A DNA stretch of 64,000 nucleotides from Bacteroidota bacterium (lineage in GTDB: Bacteria > Bacteroidota > Bacteroidia > 2-12-FULL-35-15), in contig CANJPX010000007.1 in the NCBI GenBank assembly GCA_947476185.1, positions 1 through 64,000 on the forward strand, in the 5' to 3' direction. Position numbers and translations under genes: made by a program. This document shows, one piece after another, positions 1 through 8,553 of this stretch. The notes under the pieces were generated by a model that was not told the DNA's origin, made no database searches, and was given only the letters and a program-made list of their open reading frames with translations. Positions within the stretch are counted from its first letter, which is position 1; each line of letters begins with the position of its first letter.

Positions 1-897
1 ATCTTCTCCGGCAGTTGTAATTACATAAGAATTTGGAGAAATGTAATCCACCCTTCCATTCCCTATCTTTTCGAAATAGGCTGCTATTCCTTTATCTCCG
101 TAATAAAAATCTTTATTAGTTAACCCTGATTTTTTAATAAGGTCAAAGGCTTTTTTAGCCTCATTTGAAACCAATGATTCGAACAATTTTATTTCAGAAA
201 ACAAAACATCTTTTATTTCAAAAAAATCATCAACGCTTAAATGCTTCAATTTTTCAATGTAAATAGCGCCCTCTTCATTCAATAAATTTTTAGCGAATAT
301 TTTCAGATCGTTTTCGATGTGCCAACTTTTTTCGTCATCTGTTTTACTTTCGGTAAATTCCACTAAAGCTTTTGTCAGTCGTTCATCATTACCAATCTGA
401 GCGATTAGCAAATCAATTGCCTGAGAAAGTAATTTATCATCATCCATTTCGATTTCAAAACTCATTGGAATTTTCAGATCAAATGCAAAAGTGCGCACTA
501 CTTTATGAACGAAAGCATCGATGGTACCAATAGCGAAATCAGAATAATTATGTAGGATAGCCGTCAATATATTTTGAGCGCGTTTGCGGATGATAGCATC
601 ATCCATCTTCTCATAAAGATTTAACTTAACATGCTTCTTCAGCTCCAGCAATAATGTTTTGGTTCCTGATGAAACTTCAGAATAATCTTCTTCAGAAAGT
701 TCTTTGAGTGCTTTTATGATACGCTCTTTCATTTCAGCAGCAGCTTTATTAGTAAAGGTCACTGCTAAAATATGCTTATACGCTTGTGGTTGCTCAGAAG
801 GATCATTTAGTGCCAGCGCCAGATATTCTTTCACCAGGGTAAATGTTTTACCGGAACCCGCTGATGACTTATAAATAGTAAAGTTCTTCTCTGACAT
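1..897 (-). CDS. UvrD/RecB-family ATP-dependent helicase (N-terminal part, truncated by window edge)
   Basis: This reading frame is absent from the ORF track because it has no stop inside the window; it stays open for all 299 codons from the ATG at 897 to base 1. The N-terminus carries a superfamily 1 Walker A, SSAGSGKTFTLVKEYL (about residues 11-26), and the motif Ia block AVTFTNKAAAEMKERI (about 60-75). Both are diagnostic of UvrD/AddA/RecB helicases. Bacteroidota homologues are large (over 1000 residues) double-strand-break-processing helicase-nucleases resembling AddA or the exonuclease V beta subunit. The nuclease half would lie outside the window, so the exact subfamily cannot be settled. 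It is divergent from the subtilase gene, with 65 bp between them. Confidence 0.85.
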   Translation of the reverse strand, partial: MSEKNFTIYKSSAGSGKTFTLVKEYLALALNDPSEQPQAYKHILAVTFTNKAAAEMKERIIKALKELSEEDYSEVSSGTKTLLLELKKHVKLNLYEKMDDAIIRKRAQNILTAILHNYSDFAIGTIDAFVHKVVRTFAFDLKIPMSFEIEMDDDKLLSQAIDLLIAQIGNDERLTKALVEFTESKTDDEKSWHIENDLKIFAKNLLNEEGAIYIEKLKHLSVDDFFEIKDVLFSEIKLFESLVSNEAKKAFDLIKKSGLTNKDFYYGDKGIAAYFEKIGNGRVDYISPNSYVITTAGED

Positions 898-962
898 ATA
901 CGAATAAATGAGTATTGCAAATTACACAATAAATACGTACTTTTATTTTAAATCAACGTTCG

Positions 963-2636
963 ATGAAAAAAATATTTTTGTTAATTTCTTTTGCATTATT
1001 ATTCACAAATATCCACTTAGCCGCTCAGGAAACAAATATTGTTGCAGGGAATGTGCTGGTCATGGTTAATTCCGAAACAGACGCTATACAACTTACTAAG
1101 GAGCTTTCCGCCATAAATGGAAATAATACAAATTTTAAGGTTGAACGTTTATTATCAAGGTCGATGCATATTTATCTGATGTCTTTTGATGAACATGCAG
1201 TGAATGAAGATTTGTTTTTAAAAGCTATTAAAAAAAATCATTTAGTAAAAATTGCGCAATTCAATCATACTTTTCAAGAGCGCGTTATCCCAAACGACCC
1301 GCAATTCGGTGTGATGTGGGATATGAATAATACCGGTGCCAGTGGCGGTGTTGCCGATGCGGATATAGATGCACCTGAAGCTTGGGACATTACTACAGGG
1401 GGATTAACTTCCGAAGGTGATTCAATTGTTGTTGCCGTCATTGATGGAGGGTTTGATCTGACACAGGAGGATCTGAATTTCTGGAAAAATTATCAGGAAA
1501 TACCGAACAATGGAATTGATGATGATGCAAACGGTTTCATTGACGATCATGATGGTTGGAATGGCTCAACAGCGACAGATAATTTACCGGTAGCCAGTCA
1601 TGGTACGCATGTTTGCGGAACAATCGGTGCAAAAGGAAATAACAACATAGGGGTCACTGGCGTTAATTGGAATGTAAAAGTAATGGCAATATCTTATGGT
1701 TCGGGAGGGAGTTTCGAAGCAAATGTTGTGGCATCATACGCATTTGCAATGGATCAACGTAGATTGTACAATCAAACAAACGGAGCCCAAGGGGCATTTG
1801 TTGTTTCTACTAATTCTTCTTTCGGGGTCGACCTCGCTTTTCCTTCTGCTTATCCTCTTTGGTGTGCTATGTATGATTCCTTGGGCTCTGTAGGAATATT
1901 AAGTGCCGCTGCTACAGCAAATGCGAATTATAACGTGGATGTGCAGGGAGATATTCCCACAGCATGTGCAAGCAACTGGATGATCTCTGTTACAAATACT
2001 ACGCGCACAGATGCGAAAAACAGCAGTTGCGGTTATGGTGCAACTACCATTGATCTTGGTGCTCCGGGCACAAGCATCACCTCAACATATCCTTCTAATG
2101 TATACACTGCTATTTCGGGAACATCAATGGCTACGCCTCATGTTGCAGGTGCCGTTGCTTTGATGTATTCTGTGAATTGCCCGATATTTATTTCTAATTA
2201 CAAGTCCGATCCAGCCGGAATTGCTTTGATGGTGAAAGATTCGTTGCTAAATGCTACCGATCCTAATTATGACCTGACCGGAATCACAGTTAGTGAAGGT
2301 CGACTGAATTTGTATAAATCTGTGAGATCAATTCAAAATTATTGCGCTATTGTTGGTATTGATGATTTAGATCCAATGGCAGATTTTGAAATCCAACAGG
2401 TATATCCTAACCCTGTAGACGATCTCCTAAGCCTTGTATATAACTGTAATGAAGAAGTGGAAATTTCAATTATTAATGTATTGGGACAACAAGTAAAACG
2501 TGTAAGAGGCGGAACAGATACAAGAGGAATTCAACATGCTCCTATTGATATTTCAAATTTAAATGAAGGAGTCTATTTTGTCAGCATAAATACCACTACA
2601 AAAAAATCGAATATTGTAAAAATTATTGTTTACTAA
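963..2636 (+). CDS. Secreted subtilisin-like serine protease (S8) with T9SS C-terminal sorting domain
   Basis: A 557-residue exported protease. A signal peptide (MKKIFLLISFALLF, probable cleavage after the first 21 or so residues) is followed by a propeptide-like region (about 25-110) and an S8 catalytic domain. The triad is visible as Asp161 (AVIDGGFD), His213 (SHGTHVCGTIGA) and Ser388 (GTSMATPHVAGAVAL). An acidic NNGIDDDANGFIDD stretch near residue 185 looks like the calcium-binding insertion common in Bacteroidota subtilases. The last 80 residues have the YPNPVDDLLSL signature and beta-rich ending of a type A T9SS sorting domain, so the enzyme should cross the outer membrane and be surface-attached or released. 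A weak -7-like box TACTTTTA lies at 938-945. Substrate unknown. Confidence 0.93.
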   Translation: MKKIFLLISFALLFTNIHLAAQETNIVAGNVLVMVNSETDAIQLTKELSAINGNNTNFKVERLLSRSMHIYLMSFDEHAVNEDLFLKAIKKNHLVKIAQFNHTFQERVIPNDPQFGVMWDMNNTGASGGVADADIDAPEAWDITTGGLTSEGDSIVVAVIDGGFDLTQEDLNFWKNYQEIPNNGIDDDANGFIDDHDGWNGSTATDNLPVASHGTHVCGTIGAKGNNNIGVTGVNWNVKVMAISYGSGGSFEANVVASYAFAMDQRRLYNQTNGAQGAFVVSTNSSFGVDLAFPSAYPLWCAMYDSLGSVGILSAAATANANYNVDVQGDIPTACASNWMISVTNTTRTDAKNSSCGYGATTIDLGAPGTSITSTYPSNVYTAISGTSMATPHVAGAVALMYSVNCPIFISNYKSDPAGIALMVKDSLLNATDPNYDLTGITVSEGRLNLYKSVRSIQNYCAIVGIDDLDPMADFEIQQVYPNPVDDLLSLVYNCNEEVEISIINVLGQQVKRVRGGTDTRGIQHAPIDISNLNEGVYFVSINTTTKKSNIVKIIVY

Positions 2637-2784
2637 AATTCTATTCATACAATTTATTTCTGATCATTATTTTGATATACAATTCGTTTTAAACGGGATA
2701 GTAAATTTTAATTTGTGAGCAGCCACTGTCACATTGCTTTTTTTTCATCCTTTTTAAAGCAGGATTTGTCACTCCGCAGTTATC

Positions 2785-2798
2785 AACAAGCGCTTGTT
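2785..2798. promoter_or_regulatory. 14-bp perfect palindrome upstream of the outer-membrane barrel gene
   Basis: AACAAGCGCTTGTT is its own reverse complement and lies about 130 bp before the ATG at 2928. The rest of the 291-bp gap between the subtilase and this gene is AT-rich, with no recognisable gene or terminator. It could be a dimeric regulator site, but a chance palindrome is possible. Confidence 0.25.
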
Positions 2799-2927
2799 TG
2801 TAATTACAACACACCCCTCTTAAAATGCAGTTCAAACTACAATAGTTTTGTTTAAATTATTGCTAGGCCGCTTTAAATATCAATATGTTATCGAGAGATT
2901 TTGGTATTCATTACTAAAAACACCATC

Positions 2928-4235
2928 ATGAGAAACAAAAATTTACTACTTATAGTGTTATTGTTTTCTACTATAACGGCTATTCATGGCCAAAATACAG
3001 CAAAAACAAAACAACTCCCGTCAGTAGCAATTGGTGCAGGTATTTTGTCTTTCAACGGTGATATCGGCAATGGCGTGAACCTAAGTTCTTTTAGCAGAAT
3101 ACGAGTTGGCTACCATTTAACAATAGAAGAACGCATCGGAAAATATCTTGGAGTTTCTGTAAATGGTGTTTACGGGAAATTATCTGACAGTGAAAGAAGT
3201 TTAGAAAGTAATTTAAATTTCGAATCAAAAATAATGCAAGGAGATCTGAATCTGGTATTGCATTTCGACAACGATCTGATCTTTAGTCGCACCAGTGTTT
3301 TTGCACCTTATATATATGCAGGTATCGGATATTTAAAATTTGATACATATGGTGATCTTACAAATAAGAATAATATAAAATATAATTACTGGAGTGATGG
3401 AACAATTCATGATATAGCAGAAACAGATCCGCTTGCTTCATCATCAACATTGATTCAAAGAGATTATACTTACGAAACAAAACTAACTGACTCATCCAAC
3501 TATTCAAGATCCTCGCTTGCTTTACCATTAGGGATAGGTTTCAATTTAAAAGTGCTACGTAACCTTTCGGTAAATATGGGAGCTACTTATTATTTAACTT
3601 TTACAGATTGGATCGATAATTTCAAAGAGGGTAGCAATGATAAATTCATTTATGCAAATGTTTCTATTCAATACAATTTTGGGAAAGAGCAAGATGAAAG
3701 TGATGCTCTATATAAGAGTGTAGATTTTTCTGCTTTGGATAGAATGGATACTGATGAAGATGGCGTAAGTGATGGAGATGACAGATGTCCTGGCACTCCA
3801 AAAGGAGTTAAGGTAACAGGTCACGGTTGTCCGGAAGATAATGATGAAGACGGAGTTCCTGATTACAAGGACAAGGAGTTAATGACGAAGAGAGATGCAA
3901 TAGTTGACGAAAAGGGAGTAACAATAACCGACAAGATGCTTTTGGAACAACAAAGTCAATATGATTCTCTTGCTACAGAGAGAAGTCAACTTTTCAATGA
4001 AAATCCTAGTTTGTCTTATTTGAAAGATGTTGAAGCAAAATCTACAGAAGCAAGAAAAACAAGTCCGGGTAAAGCAAGTAAAATACCATATGCCTTGCGT
4101 CCTGCAGATAAGAATAATGATGGATTTATTTCGGCTGATGAGATAGCAGCTGCAATTGATATGTTTTTTGAAGGAGACTCTGATTTTTCTGTTGAAAAGC
4201 TTAATAAACTTATCGATTTTTTCTTTGAACAATAA
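2928..4235 (+). CDS. Outer-membrane beta-barrel protein with thrombospondin type 3 repeats and C-terminal EF-hand
   Basis: The ORF track starts at a TTG (2901); the ATG at 2928 directly precedes a clean signal peptide (MRNKNLLLIVLLFS, ending near AIHGQ), so it is preferred and gives 435 residues. Residues about 25-250 alternate like a small outer-membrane barrel. Two calcium-binding TSP3-type repeats follow (DTDEDGVSDGDDRCPGTP and DNDEDGVPDYKD), and a C-terminal EF-hand (DKNNDGFISADE) lies near residue 395. This resembles an OmpA-family layout, but no OmpA peptidoglycan-binding domain is present. It is a paralogue of the 5826 gene: both share YYWSDG and IQRDYTYE blocks and the TSP3 region. 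The next gene starts 29 bp later, so co-transcription is likely. Confidence 0.85.
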   Translation: MRNKNLLLIVLLFSTITAIHGQNTAKTKQLPSVAIGAGILSFNGDIGNGVNLSSFSRIRVGYHLTIEERIGKYLGVSVNGVYGKLSDSERSLESNLNFESKIMQGDLNLVLHFDNDLIFSRTSVFAPYIYAGIGYLKFDTYGDLTNKNNIKYNYWSDGTIHDIAETDPLASSSTLIQRDYTYETKLTDSSNYSRSSLALPLGIGFNLKVLRNLSVNMGATYYLTFTDWIDNFKEGSNDKFIYANVSIQYNFGKEQDESDALYKSVDFSALDRMDTDEDGVSDGDDRCPGTPKGVKVTGHGCPEDNDEDGVPDYKDKELMTKRDAIVDEKGVTITDKMLLEQQSQYDSLATERSQLFNENPSLSYLKDVEAKSTEARKTSPGKASKIPYALRPADKNNDGFISADEIAAAIDMFFEGDSDFSVEKLNKLIDFFFEQ

Positions 4236-4264
4236 TGCATTAGTAAAAACTAAAGACCAATTAT

Positions 4265-5755
4265 ATGTTAAAATACGCCGCTCTTCTATTTAACACAATT
4301 GCACTGTTGATTTATCAGTTTTTCTTTGCTGATGGTATTACAGTTACGCAAAAAATTCCTCAATCTGCAAAACCGGATAGTGAATTTACAGTAGAATTGA
4401 CCATAAACAAAGGATCGGTTGGTGGATTCGCTAAACTACAACAAGATCTTCCTGAAGGATTTACAGCTATTCAAGATGATAATAATGGTGCTTCATTTAC
4501 TTTCACCAATCAGTCGGTCAAATATATATGGATGTCTTTGCCTTCGGATAAGGAATTTAAAATAAAATATAAAGTAAAAGTTGCAGCAGGAATAAATGGA
4601 GATAAAATTATTGCAGGTAAATTTTCATATGTTTCTGACAATGTAAAGCAATCTGTTGATATTGCGCCATCAACAATTACGATTGGGGAAAAGTCATCTG
4701 AACCAGTTGTAACAACTTCTCCAACAACGACAACAACAGAGCCTCCAACAAAAACCCCGGATCCTATAGTGACAACTCCGGTAGTTACAACAACGCCAAC
4801 AACGACTACTACTGAACCAGTAGTAACTACTCCGATTGTCGCAACCACCACACCAACAACGACAACAGAACCTGTTATCACGCCAACAACAACAGCAAGT
4901 AATTCAGAGCCATCTTCCATTACTTGTGTTAGAACAGTTCCAAGCAATGTGGGAGAAAATTTTACTGTTGAAATCATGGTAAATAAAGGAAATGTAACAG
5001 GATTTGCAAAATTATTAGAAGTTCTTCCTGCTGGATTTACCGCTACAGCTGGCGATCTTCAAGGTGCATCATTTAGTTTCGCAGATCAAAAAGCAAAATT
5101 TGTTTGGGTGTCTATGCCATCACAAACTGAATTTAAAATATCTTATAAGGTGGCTGTTGCTACAGGAACTACCGGAAGTCAAAATATTGATGGTGTTTTC
5201 TCTTTCATTGAAAACGATGAAACAAAGAAATTTGTAATTGCAACCAGCACTGTAACTGTTGGAACCGGTCAGACACAGGTAATTGCCACAAACACAACGA
5301 CCACAACAGAGCCGATAAAAACAACTAATACTACTGAGCCAACAACTACTACAGCGACAACCAATACTACCACCGCAGTAAATACCAATACTACCACTGC
5401 TACAAATACAACTGCTACAACTGAAAACACTAAATCATTGTCAGCGACCAATACAATCCCTGCTTCTCAGGGAAATGTAAATTACAAGGTACAGATTGCA
5501 GCATTGCATAATGCTGTAAATGCGAATGTTTTAGCAACAAGGTATAACATCAGTACAAAAGTCAATACAGAAATGGCTGACGGATTCACAAAGTATACTG
5601 TTGGCTCTCATAACGATTACAAAGAGGCGCGTGATGCAAGAGAGGATGTTAGAAACAAAGGTGTTGCCGGTCCTTTTGTCACAGCTTACAATAGTGGAAA
5701 ACGAATAACTGTTCAAGAAGCACTCATGATCACCAGCCAAAAATGGTTTAGATAA
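4265..5755 (+). CDS. Exported two-domain protein with Thr-rich linkers and a C-terminal SPOR-like domain
   Basis: A 496-residue protein with an N-terminal signal or anchor segment (about 1-23). Two homologous domains of about 110 residues follow (near 25-140 and 215-335). Both carry an F-x-V-E-x-x-x-N-K-G start, an FAKL block, a P-x-GFTA block and a final FKI-YKV strand. They look like adhesion-type beta domains, but I do not recognise a named family with certainty. The domains are joined by long Thr/Pro-rich linkers (runs of TTTTTEP) and then a Thr/Asn-rich linker. The last 85 residues (YKVQIAAL through VTAYNSGKRITVQEAL) match a SPOR-like fold, suggesting peptidoglycan binding. A terminator lies just downstream. 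Confidence 0.75.
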   Translation: MLKYAALLFNTIALLIYQFFFADGITVTQKIPQSAKPDSEFTVELTINKGSVGGFAKLQQDLPEGFTAIQDDNNGASFTFTNQSVKYIWMSLPSDKEFKIKYKVKVAAGINGDKIIAGKFSYVSDNVKQSVDIAPSTITIGEKSSEPVVTTSPTTTTTEPPTKTPDPIVTTPVVTTTPTTTTTEPVVTTPIVATTTPTTTTEPVITPTTTASNSEPSSITCVRTVPSNVGENFTVEIMVNKGNVTGFAKLLEVLPAGFTATAGDLQGASFSFADQKAKFVWVSMPSQTEFKISYKVAVATGTTGSQNIDGVFSFIENDETKKFVIATSTVTVGTGQTQVIATNTTTTTEPIKTTNTTEPTTTTATTNTTTAVNTNTTTATNTTATTENTKSLSATNTIPASQGNVNYKVQIAALHNAVNANVLATRYNISTKVNTEMADGFTKYTVGSHNDYKEARDAREDVRNKGVAGPFVTAYNSGKRITVQEALMITSQKWFR

Positions 5756-5773
5756 TCAATAATGTATTCCCGA

Positions 5774-5810
5774 AAACTCAGTCTGATCGTGGTTAGATTG
5801 AGTTTTTTTT
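5774..5810 (+). terminator. Rho-independent terminator after the SPOR-domain gene
   Basis: An 11-bp stem (AAACTCAGTCT paired with AGATTGAGTTT, one G-U pair) with a 10-nt loop is followed by a run of eight T. It ends the unit containing the 2928 and 4265 genes and separates it from the promoter of the 5826 gene. Confidence 0.85.
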
Positions 5811-5812
5811 AT

Positions 5813-5820
5813 TATATTTG
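5813..5820 (+). promoter_or_regulatory. Bacteroidota -7 promoter box TATATTTG, 5 nt before the ATG
   Basis: The box exactly matches the TAnnTTTG consensus. Only 5 nt (TAATT) separate it from the ATG at 5826, so transcription would start at or within a base or two of the start codon. No convincing TTG-type -33 box is seen at normal spacing. Confidence 0.6.
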
Positions 5821-5825
5821 TAATT

Positions 5826-8093
5826 ATGATTAAAGGAATAAAAATCATTTTATTATTCTTTCTTTTTACCACTGTTTCATATTCTCAAACAGATGAAACA
5901 GTTATTGCTGATTCAATGTCAGCTCATTCATCCAATATAAAACCAGCAAATGAATTTGTATTTAAGCCCGCGATAGGACTTGGTACAGGTATGTTCTCGT
6001 TCTATGGAGATCTTTACACAAAACATTTTCAAGCACCAATGGTTAGTCGAATCGGTTACGATTTAAACGTTTCACAGAGGTTTACGGATTATTTACAATT
6101 TAATTTTTATGCCTTATTCGGAAAACTAGGTGCCAATGAACGTCTTACATCCGATAACAGAAACTTGAACTTCGAATCCCAAATACGTTTAGGAGGATTA
6201 AATTTACTATACAATTTCAATAATTTCCTTCCCGCAAAAAGAGATGCCAGTCCTTACATTTCGTTAGGTTTCGAATCTTTTGAATTTCTTTCAAAAACAG
6301 ACATTTTGGATAAGAACGGAAATAAATATTATTACTGGTCTGATGGCTCAACGCGTAATATCGATGAAAATGCCAGCAATGCAAATATGGCTGTTGAAAT
6401 TCAACGCGATTATACCTATGAATCAGATATACGTACAATGAATTTAGATGGCCTTGGGAAATACCCTGAACGTTCATGGGCAATACCCGTAGGCGTTGGA
6501 GCCATTTTCAACATGAATGACTTTTGGAGTCTGAAAATAGGGACAACCATGCATTTTACGTTCACTGATAATATTGACGGTGTATCCAATAAAAGTGTCG
6601 GAAACAGAGTTGGAAAAAAGAGCAATGACAATTTTATGATGACATCAGTATCATTGCATTATAACTTTGGAATGAAAGACAAAGAAACCGAAGAAATAGA
6701 AGAAGATAATTTTAAGGATGTTGATTTTTTTGCTCTTGATCTTTCCGATATAGATAAGGATGGAGTTCCCGATGCAAAAGATTCTTGTCAAGGAACACCT
6801 GAAGGCGTTCCGGTTGATGCAAAAGGTTGTCCGTTGGATGATGATCGGGATAATGTCCCAAATTTTAAAGACGATGAATTAGATTCGCCAAAAGATGCAT
6901 TTGTAGATGTCAAAGGAGTTAAATTGAACGACTCTATCATTGATTATCAATATCGTTTTTATATGGATTCTACAGGTGCTTTTGCCACTGTTGTAAAACA
7001 TGATCACAATGGAAAAGAGCTGTATAATAATCTATTTCAAAAAGAATATTCTGTTGAAATTGGCAAGTTCAGCAAAGGCCTTCCACCCGAATTAATGACG
7101 AAATATTTGAGCATCGGAGATATCTCCAGCACAAATATCGATGATTCCACTACTGTATATACTGCCGGCAAATTCAATAGTCTGCTGGATGCAGAAATTC
7201 GTAAAAAGCAACTTATAAGTGACGGACTGACAGATGCCAAAGTTGTATATAAACAAAACGGTAAATTATACGATGCTCCTGCATACACTGCAACTAATAC
7301 TACAGCGACAAATAATAACACAAATAACAACAACACTGCTAACAATACAAACAATAGTAAAGCTACTAATAACAACAATAATAATAATAACGCCAATAAC
7401 ACAAATAATAACAATACTGCTAACAATACAAACAATAGTAACGCTGCTAACAACAACACGGCTAACAATACAAATACAACCAATTCCGCAGTTAATTCAA
7501 AAGGAATTATCTTGAGAGTTCAGCTGGGTGCTTATAAAAACCGTTTATCAAAAACGGTATTCAAAGACATCAACGATCTGATAGAAATCAAAACGGATGA
7601 TGGATTATATAAATACATGACCGGTTCATTCACAACCTTTGATGCTGCGGCAAAACATAAAGTAGAAATGCTCTTAAAGGGATATCAGGGAGCATTTATT
7701 ACGGCATATAAAGATGGGAAAAGGGTTACATTAAAAGAAGCCGGAGCAACGCCTCAAAAGAAAGACGATATCACTGAATCGTCATCTGATAATGCAGAAG
7801 TAAATGGAGTTAATAAAAAACTTGTCACATTTAAAGTTCAGATTGGAGTTTTCAAAAGTGAACCTCCTGCAGATAAACAAACTAAGTTTGAAAAAGTAAA
7901 AGGTATCACAAAAGAAGTTACAGCAACCGGTTTAAATAGATATACCGTAGGACCTTATACTGATTACACTTCGGCACAAAATGCTAAGAACGATCTAGTC
8001 AAAAATATTGGGATAGAGGATGCGTTTATTTTAGCCTTTTTTAATGGCGAATATATCACAATACAGGAAGCATTAGAATTATTGAAGAATTAG
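5826..8093 (+). CDS. Outer-membrane beta-barrel protein with TSP3 repeats and three SPOR-like domains
   Basis: A 755-residue envelope protein. Order: signal peptide (about 1-21, ending VSYSQ); outer-membrane barrel paralogous to the 2928 product (about 45-285); TSP3-type calcium repeats (DIDKDGVPDAKDSCQGTP and a second copy); a first divergent SPOR-like domain (about 400-480); an Asn/Thr-rich low-complexity linker (about 488-558); a second SPOR-like domain (LRVQLGAYK through GKRVTLKEA); and a third (FKVQIGVFK through YITIQEALELL). SPOR domains bind peptidoglycan, typically glycan strands stripped of stem peptides. The protein could therefore tether the outer membrane to the wall, with SPOR domains replacing the OmpA domain. 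It has its own promoter upstream. Confidence 0.85.
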   Translation: MIKGIKIILLFFLFTTVSYSQTDETVIADSMSAHSSNIKPANEFVFKPAIGLGTGMFSFYGDLYTKHFQAPMVSRIGYDLNVSQRFTDYLQFNFYALFGKLGANERLTSDNRNLNFESQIRLGGLNLLYNFNNFLPAKRDASPYISLGFESFEFLSKTDILDKNGNKYYYWSDGSTRNIDENASNANMAVEIQRDYTYESDIRTMNLDGLGKYPERSWAIPVGVGAIFNMNDFWSLKIGTTMHFTFTDNIDGVSNKSVGNRVGKKSNDNFMMTSVSLHYNFGMKDKETEEIEEDNFKDVDFFALDLSDIDKDGVPDAKDSCQGTPEGVPVDAKGCPLDDDRDNVPNFKDDELDSPKDAFVDVKGVKLNDSIIDYQYRFYMDSTGAFATVVKHDHNGKELYNNLFQKEYSVEIGKFSKGLPPELMTKYLSIGDISSTNIDDSTTVYTAGKFNSLLDAEIRKKQLISDGLTDAKVVYKQNGKLYDAPAYTATNTTATNNNTNNNNTANNTNNSKATNNNNNNNNANNTNNNNTANNTNNSNAANNNTANNTNTTNSAVNSKGIILRVQLGAYKNRLSKTVFKDINDLIEIKTDDGLYKYMTGSFTTFDAAAKHKVEMLLKGYQGAFITAYKDGKRVTLKEAGATPQKKDDITESSSDNAEVNGVNKKLVTFKVQIGVFKSEPPADKQTKFEKVKGITKEVTATGLNRYTVGPYTDYTSAQNAKNDLVKNIGIEDAFILAFFNGEYITIQEALELLKN
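7290..7497 (+). repeat. In-frame AAC/AAT-rich microsatellite encoding an Asn-rich linker
   Basis: Imperfect tandem AAY and ACN codons encode about 68 residues of Asn/Thr/Ala/Ser with runs of up to eight Asn. The 24-bp unit ACAATACAAACAATAGTAA-like recurs at least twice. It lies between the first and second SPOR-like domains of the 5826 protein and is probably a flexible, length-variable spacer. Confidence 0.85.
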
Positions 8094-8112
8094 TAAAATC
8101 TATTTTTGGCAT

Positions 8113-8120
8113 TATCTTTG
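8113..8120 (+). promoter_or_regulatory. -7 promoter box TATCTTTG upstream of the small secreted protein
   Basis: Exact TAnnTTTG match with about 30 nt to the ATG at 8150, giving a short leader of around 22 nt. It lies immediately after the stop of the 5826 gene, which has no obvious terminator of its own. Confidence 0.5.
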
Positions 8121-8149
8121 TCTTATGCATTATAACTAAATTTTAAAAA

Positions 8150-8482
8150 ATGAAAAATGTTGTAAAATTGAGTTTCTTGACTGCAGGAATTGTTCTAAGT
8201 TCTTCACTATTTGCTCAAGGTGATATTAAAAAAGAAGCAGTTAATACTTCTGAAAAATTAGAAGCTCCGAAAGCTACAGAAACCAAATCGGATGCTAAAA
8301 TTGAAAAGCAAGAGCCTGTTAAGAAAACAACGGCAAATGAAGCAAGTAAGTCAACATCAAAAGCAGATACAACTTCTACCGGAGGAACAAGAATGGCAAT
8401 AACAGTTCAAGGGACACCGAAGAAAAACAAAAACAAAAACGCTAAATCATCTACCACTACTACTGAGCCACCGAAAAAATAA
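8150..8482 (+). CDS. Small secreted Lys/Thr-rich protein of unknown function
   Basis: A 110-residue protein with a clear signal peptide (MKNVVKLSFLTAGIVLSSSLFAQG). The mature part of about 86 residues is low complexity and dominated by Lys, Thr, Glu, Ala and Ser. It ends with basic KKNKNKNAK and a Thr-rich TTTTEPPKK tail. No domain is recognised and it is probably disordered. The TTTTEPP tail resembles the linkers of the 4265 protein. Real expression is supported by a -7 box upstream and a strong terminator downstream. Confidence 0.7.
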   Translation: MKNVVKLSFLTAGIVLSSSLFAQGDIKKEAVNTSEKLEAPKATETKSDAKIEKQEPVKKTTANEASKSTSKADTTSTGGTRMAITVQGTPKKNKNKNAKSSTTTTEPPKK

Positions 8483-8501
8483 TCACCCTTTTATTTCATT
8501 G

Positions 8502-8532
8502 AAAAACAGAGGTTTATTTAACCTCTGTTTTT
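8502..8532 (+). terminator. Strong rho-independent terminator
   Basis: A perfect 13-bp stem (AAAAACAGAGGTT with AACCTCTGTTTTT) and a 5-nt loop, with T-rich sequence on the 3' side. It closes the 8150 gene. Confidence 0.9.
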
Positions 8533-8553
8533 ATTTTAACGAATTTGCAAAAA

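Noticed and set aside
4510-4977. 155-aa minus-strand ORF opposite the Thr-rich linker gene
   Set aside because: It is the antisense of ACA/ACT-rich codons, giving poly-Val with no start context; a shadow of the real plus-strand gene.
7037-7483. 148-aa minus-strand ORF with Leu/Val runs
   Set aside because: Antisense reading of the Asn-codon repeat; low complexity and fully inside the 5826 gene.
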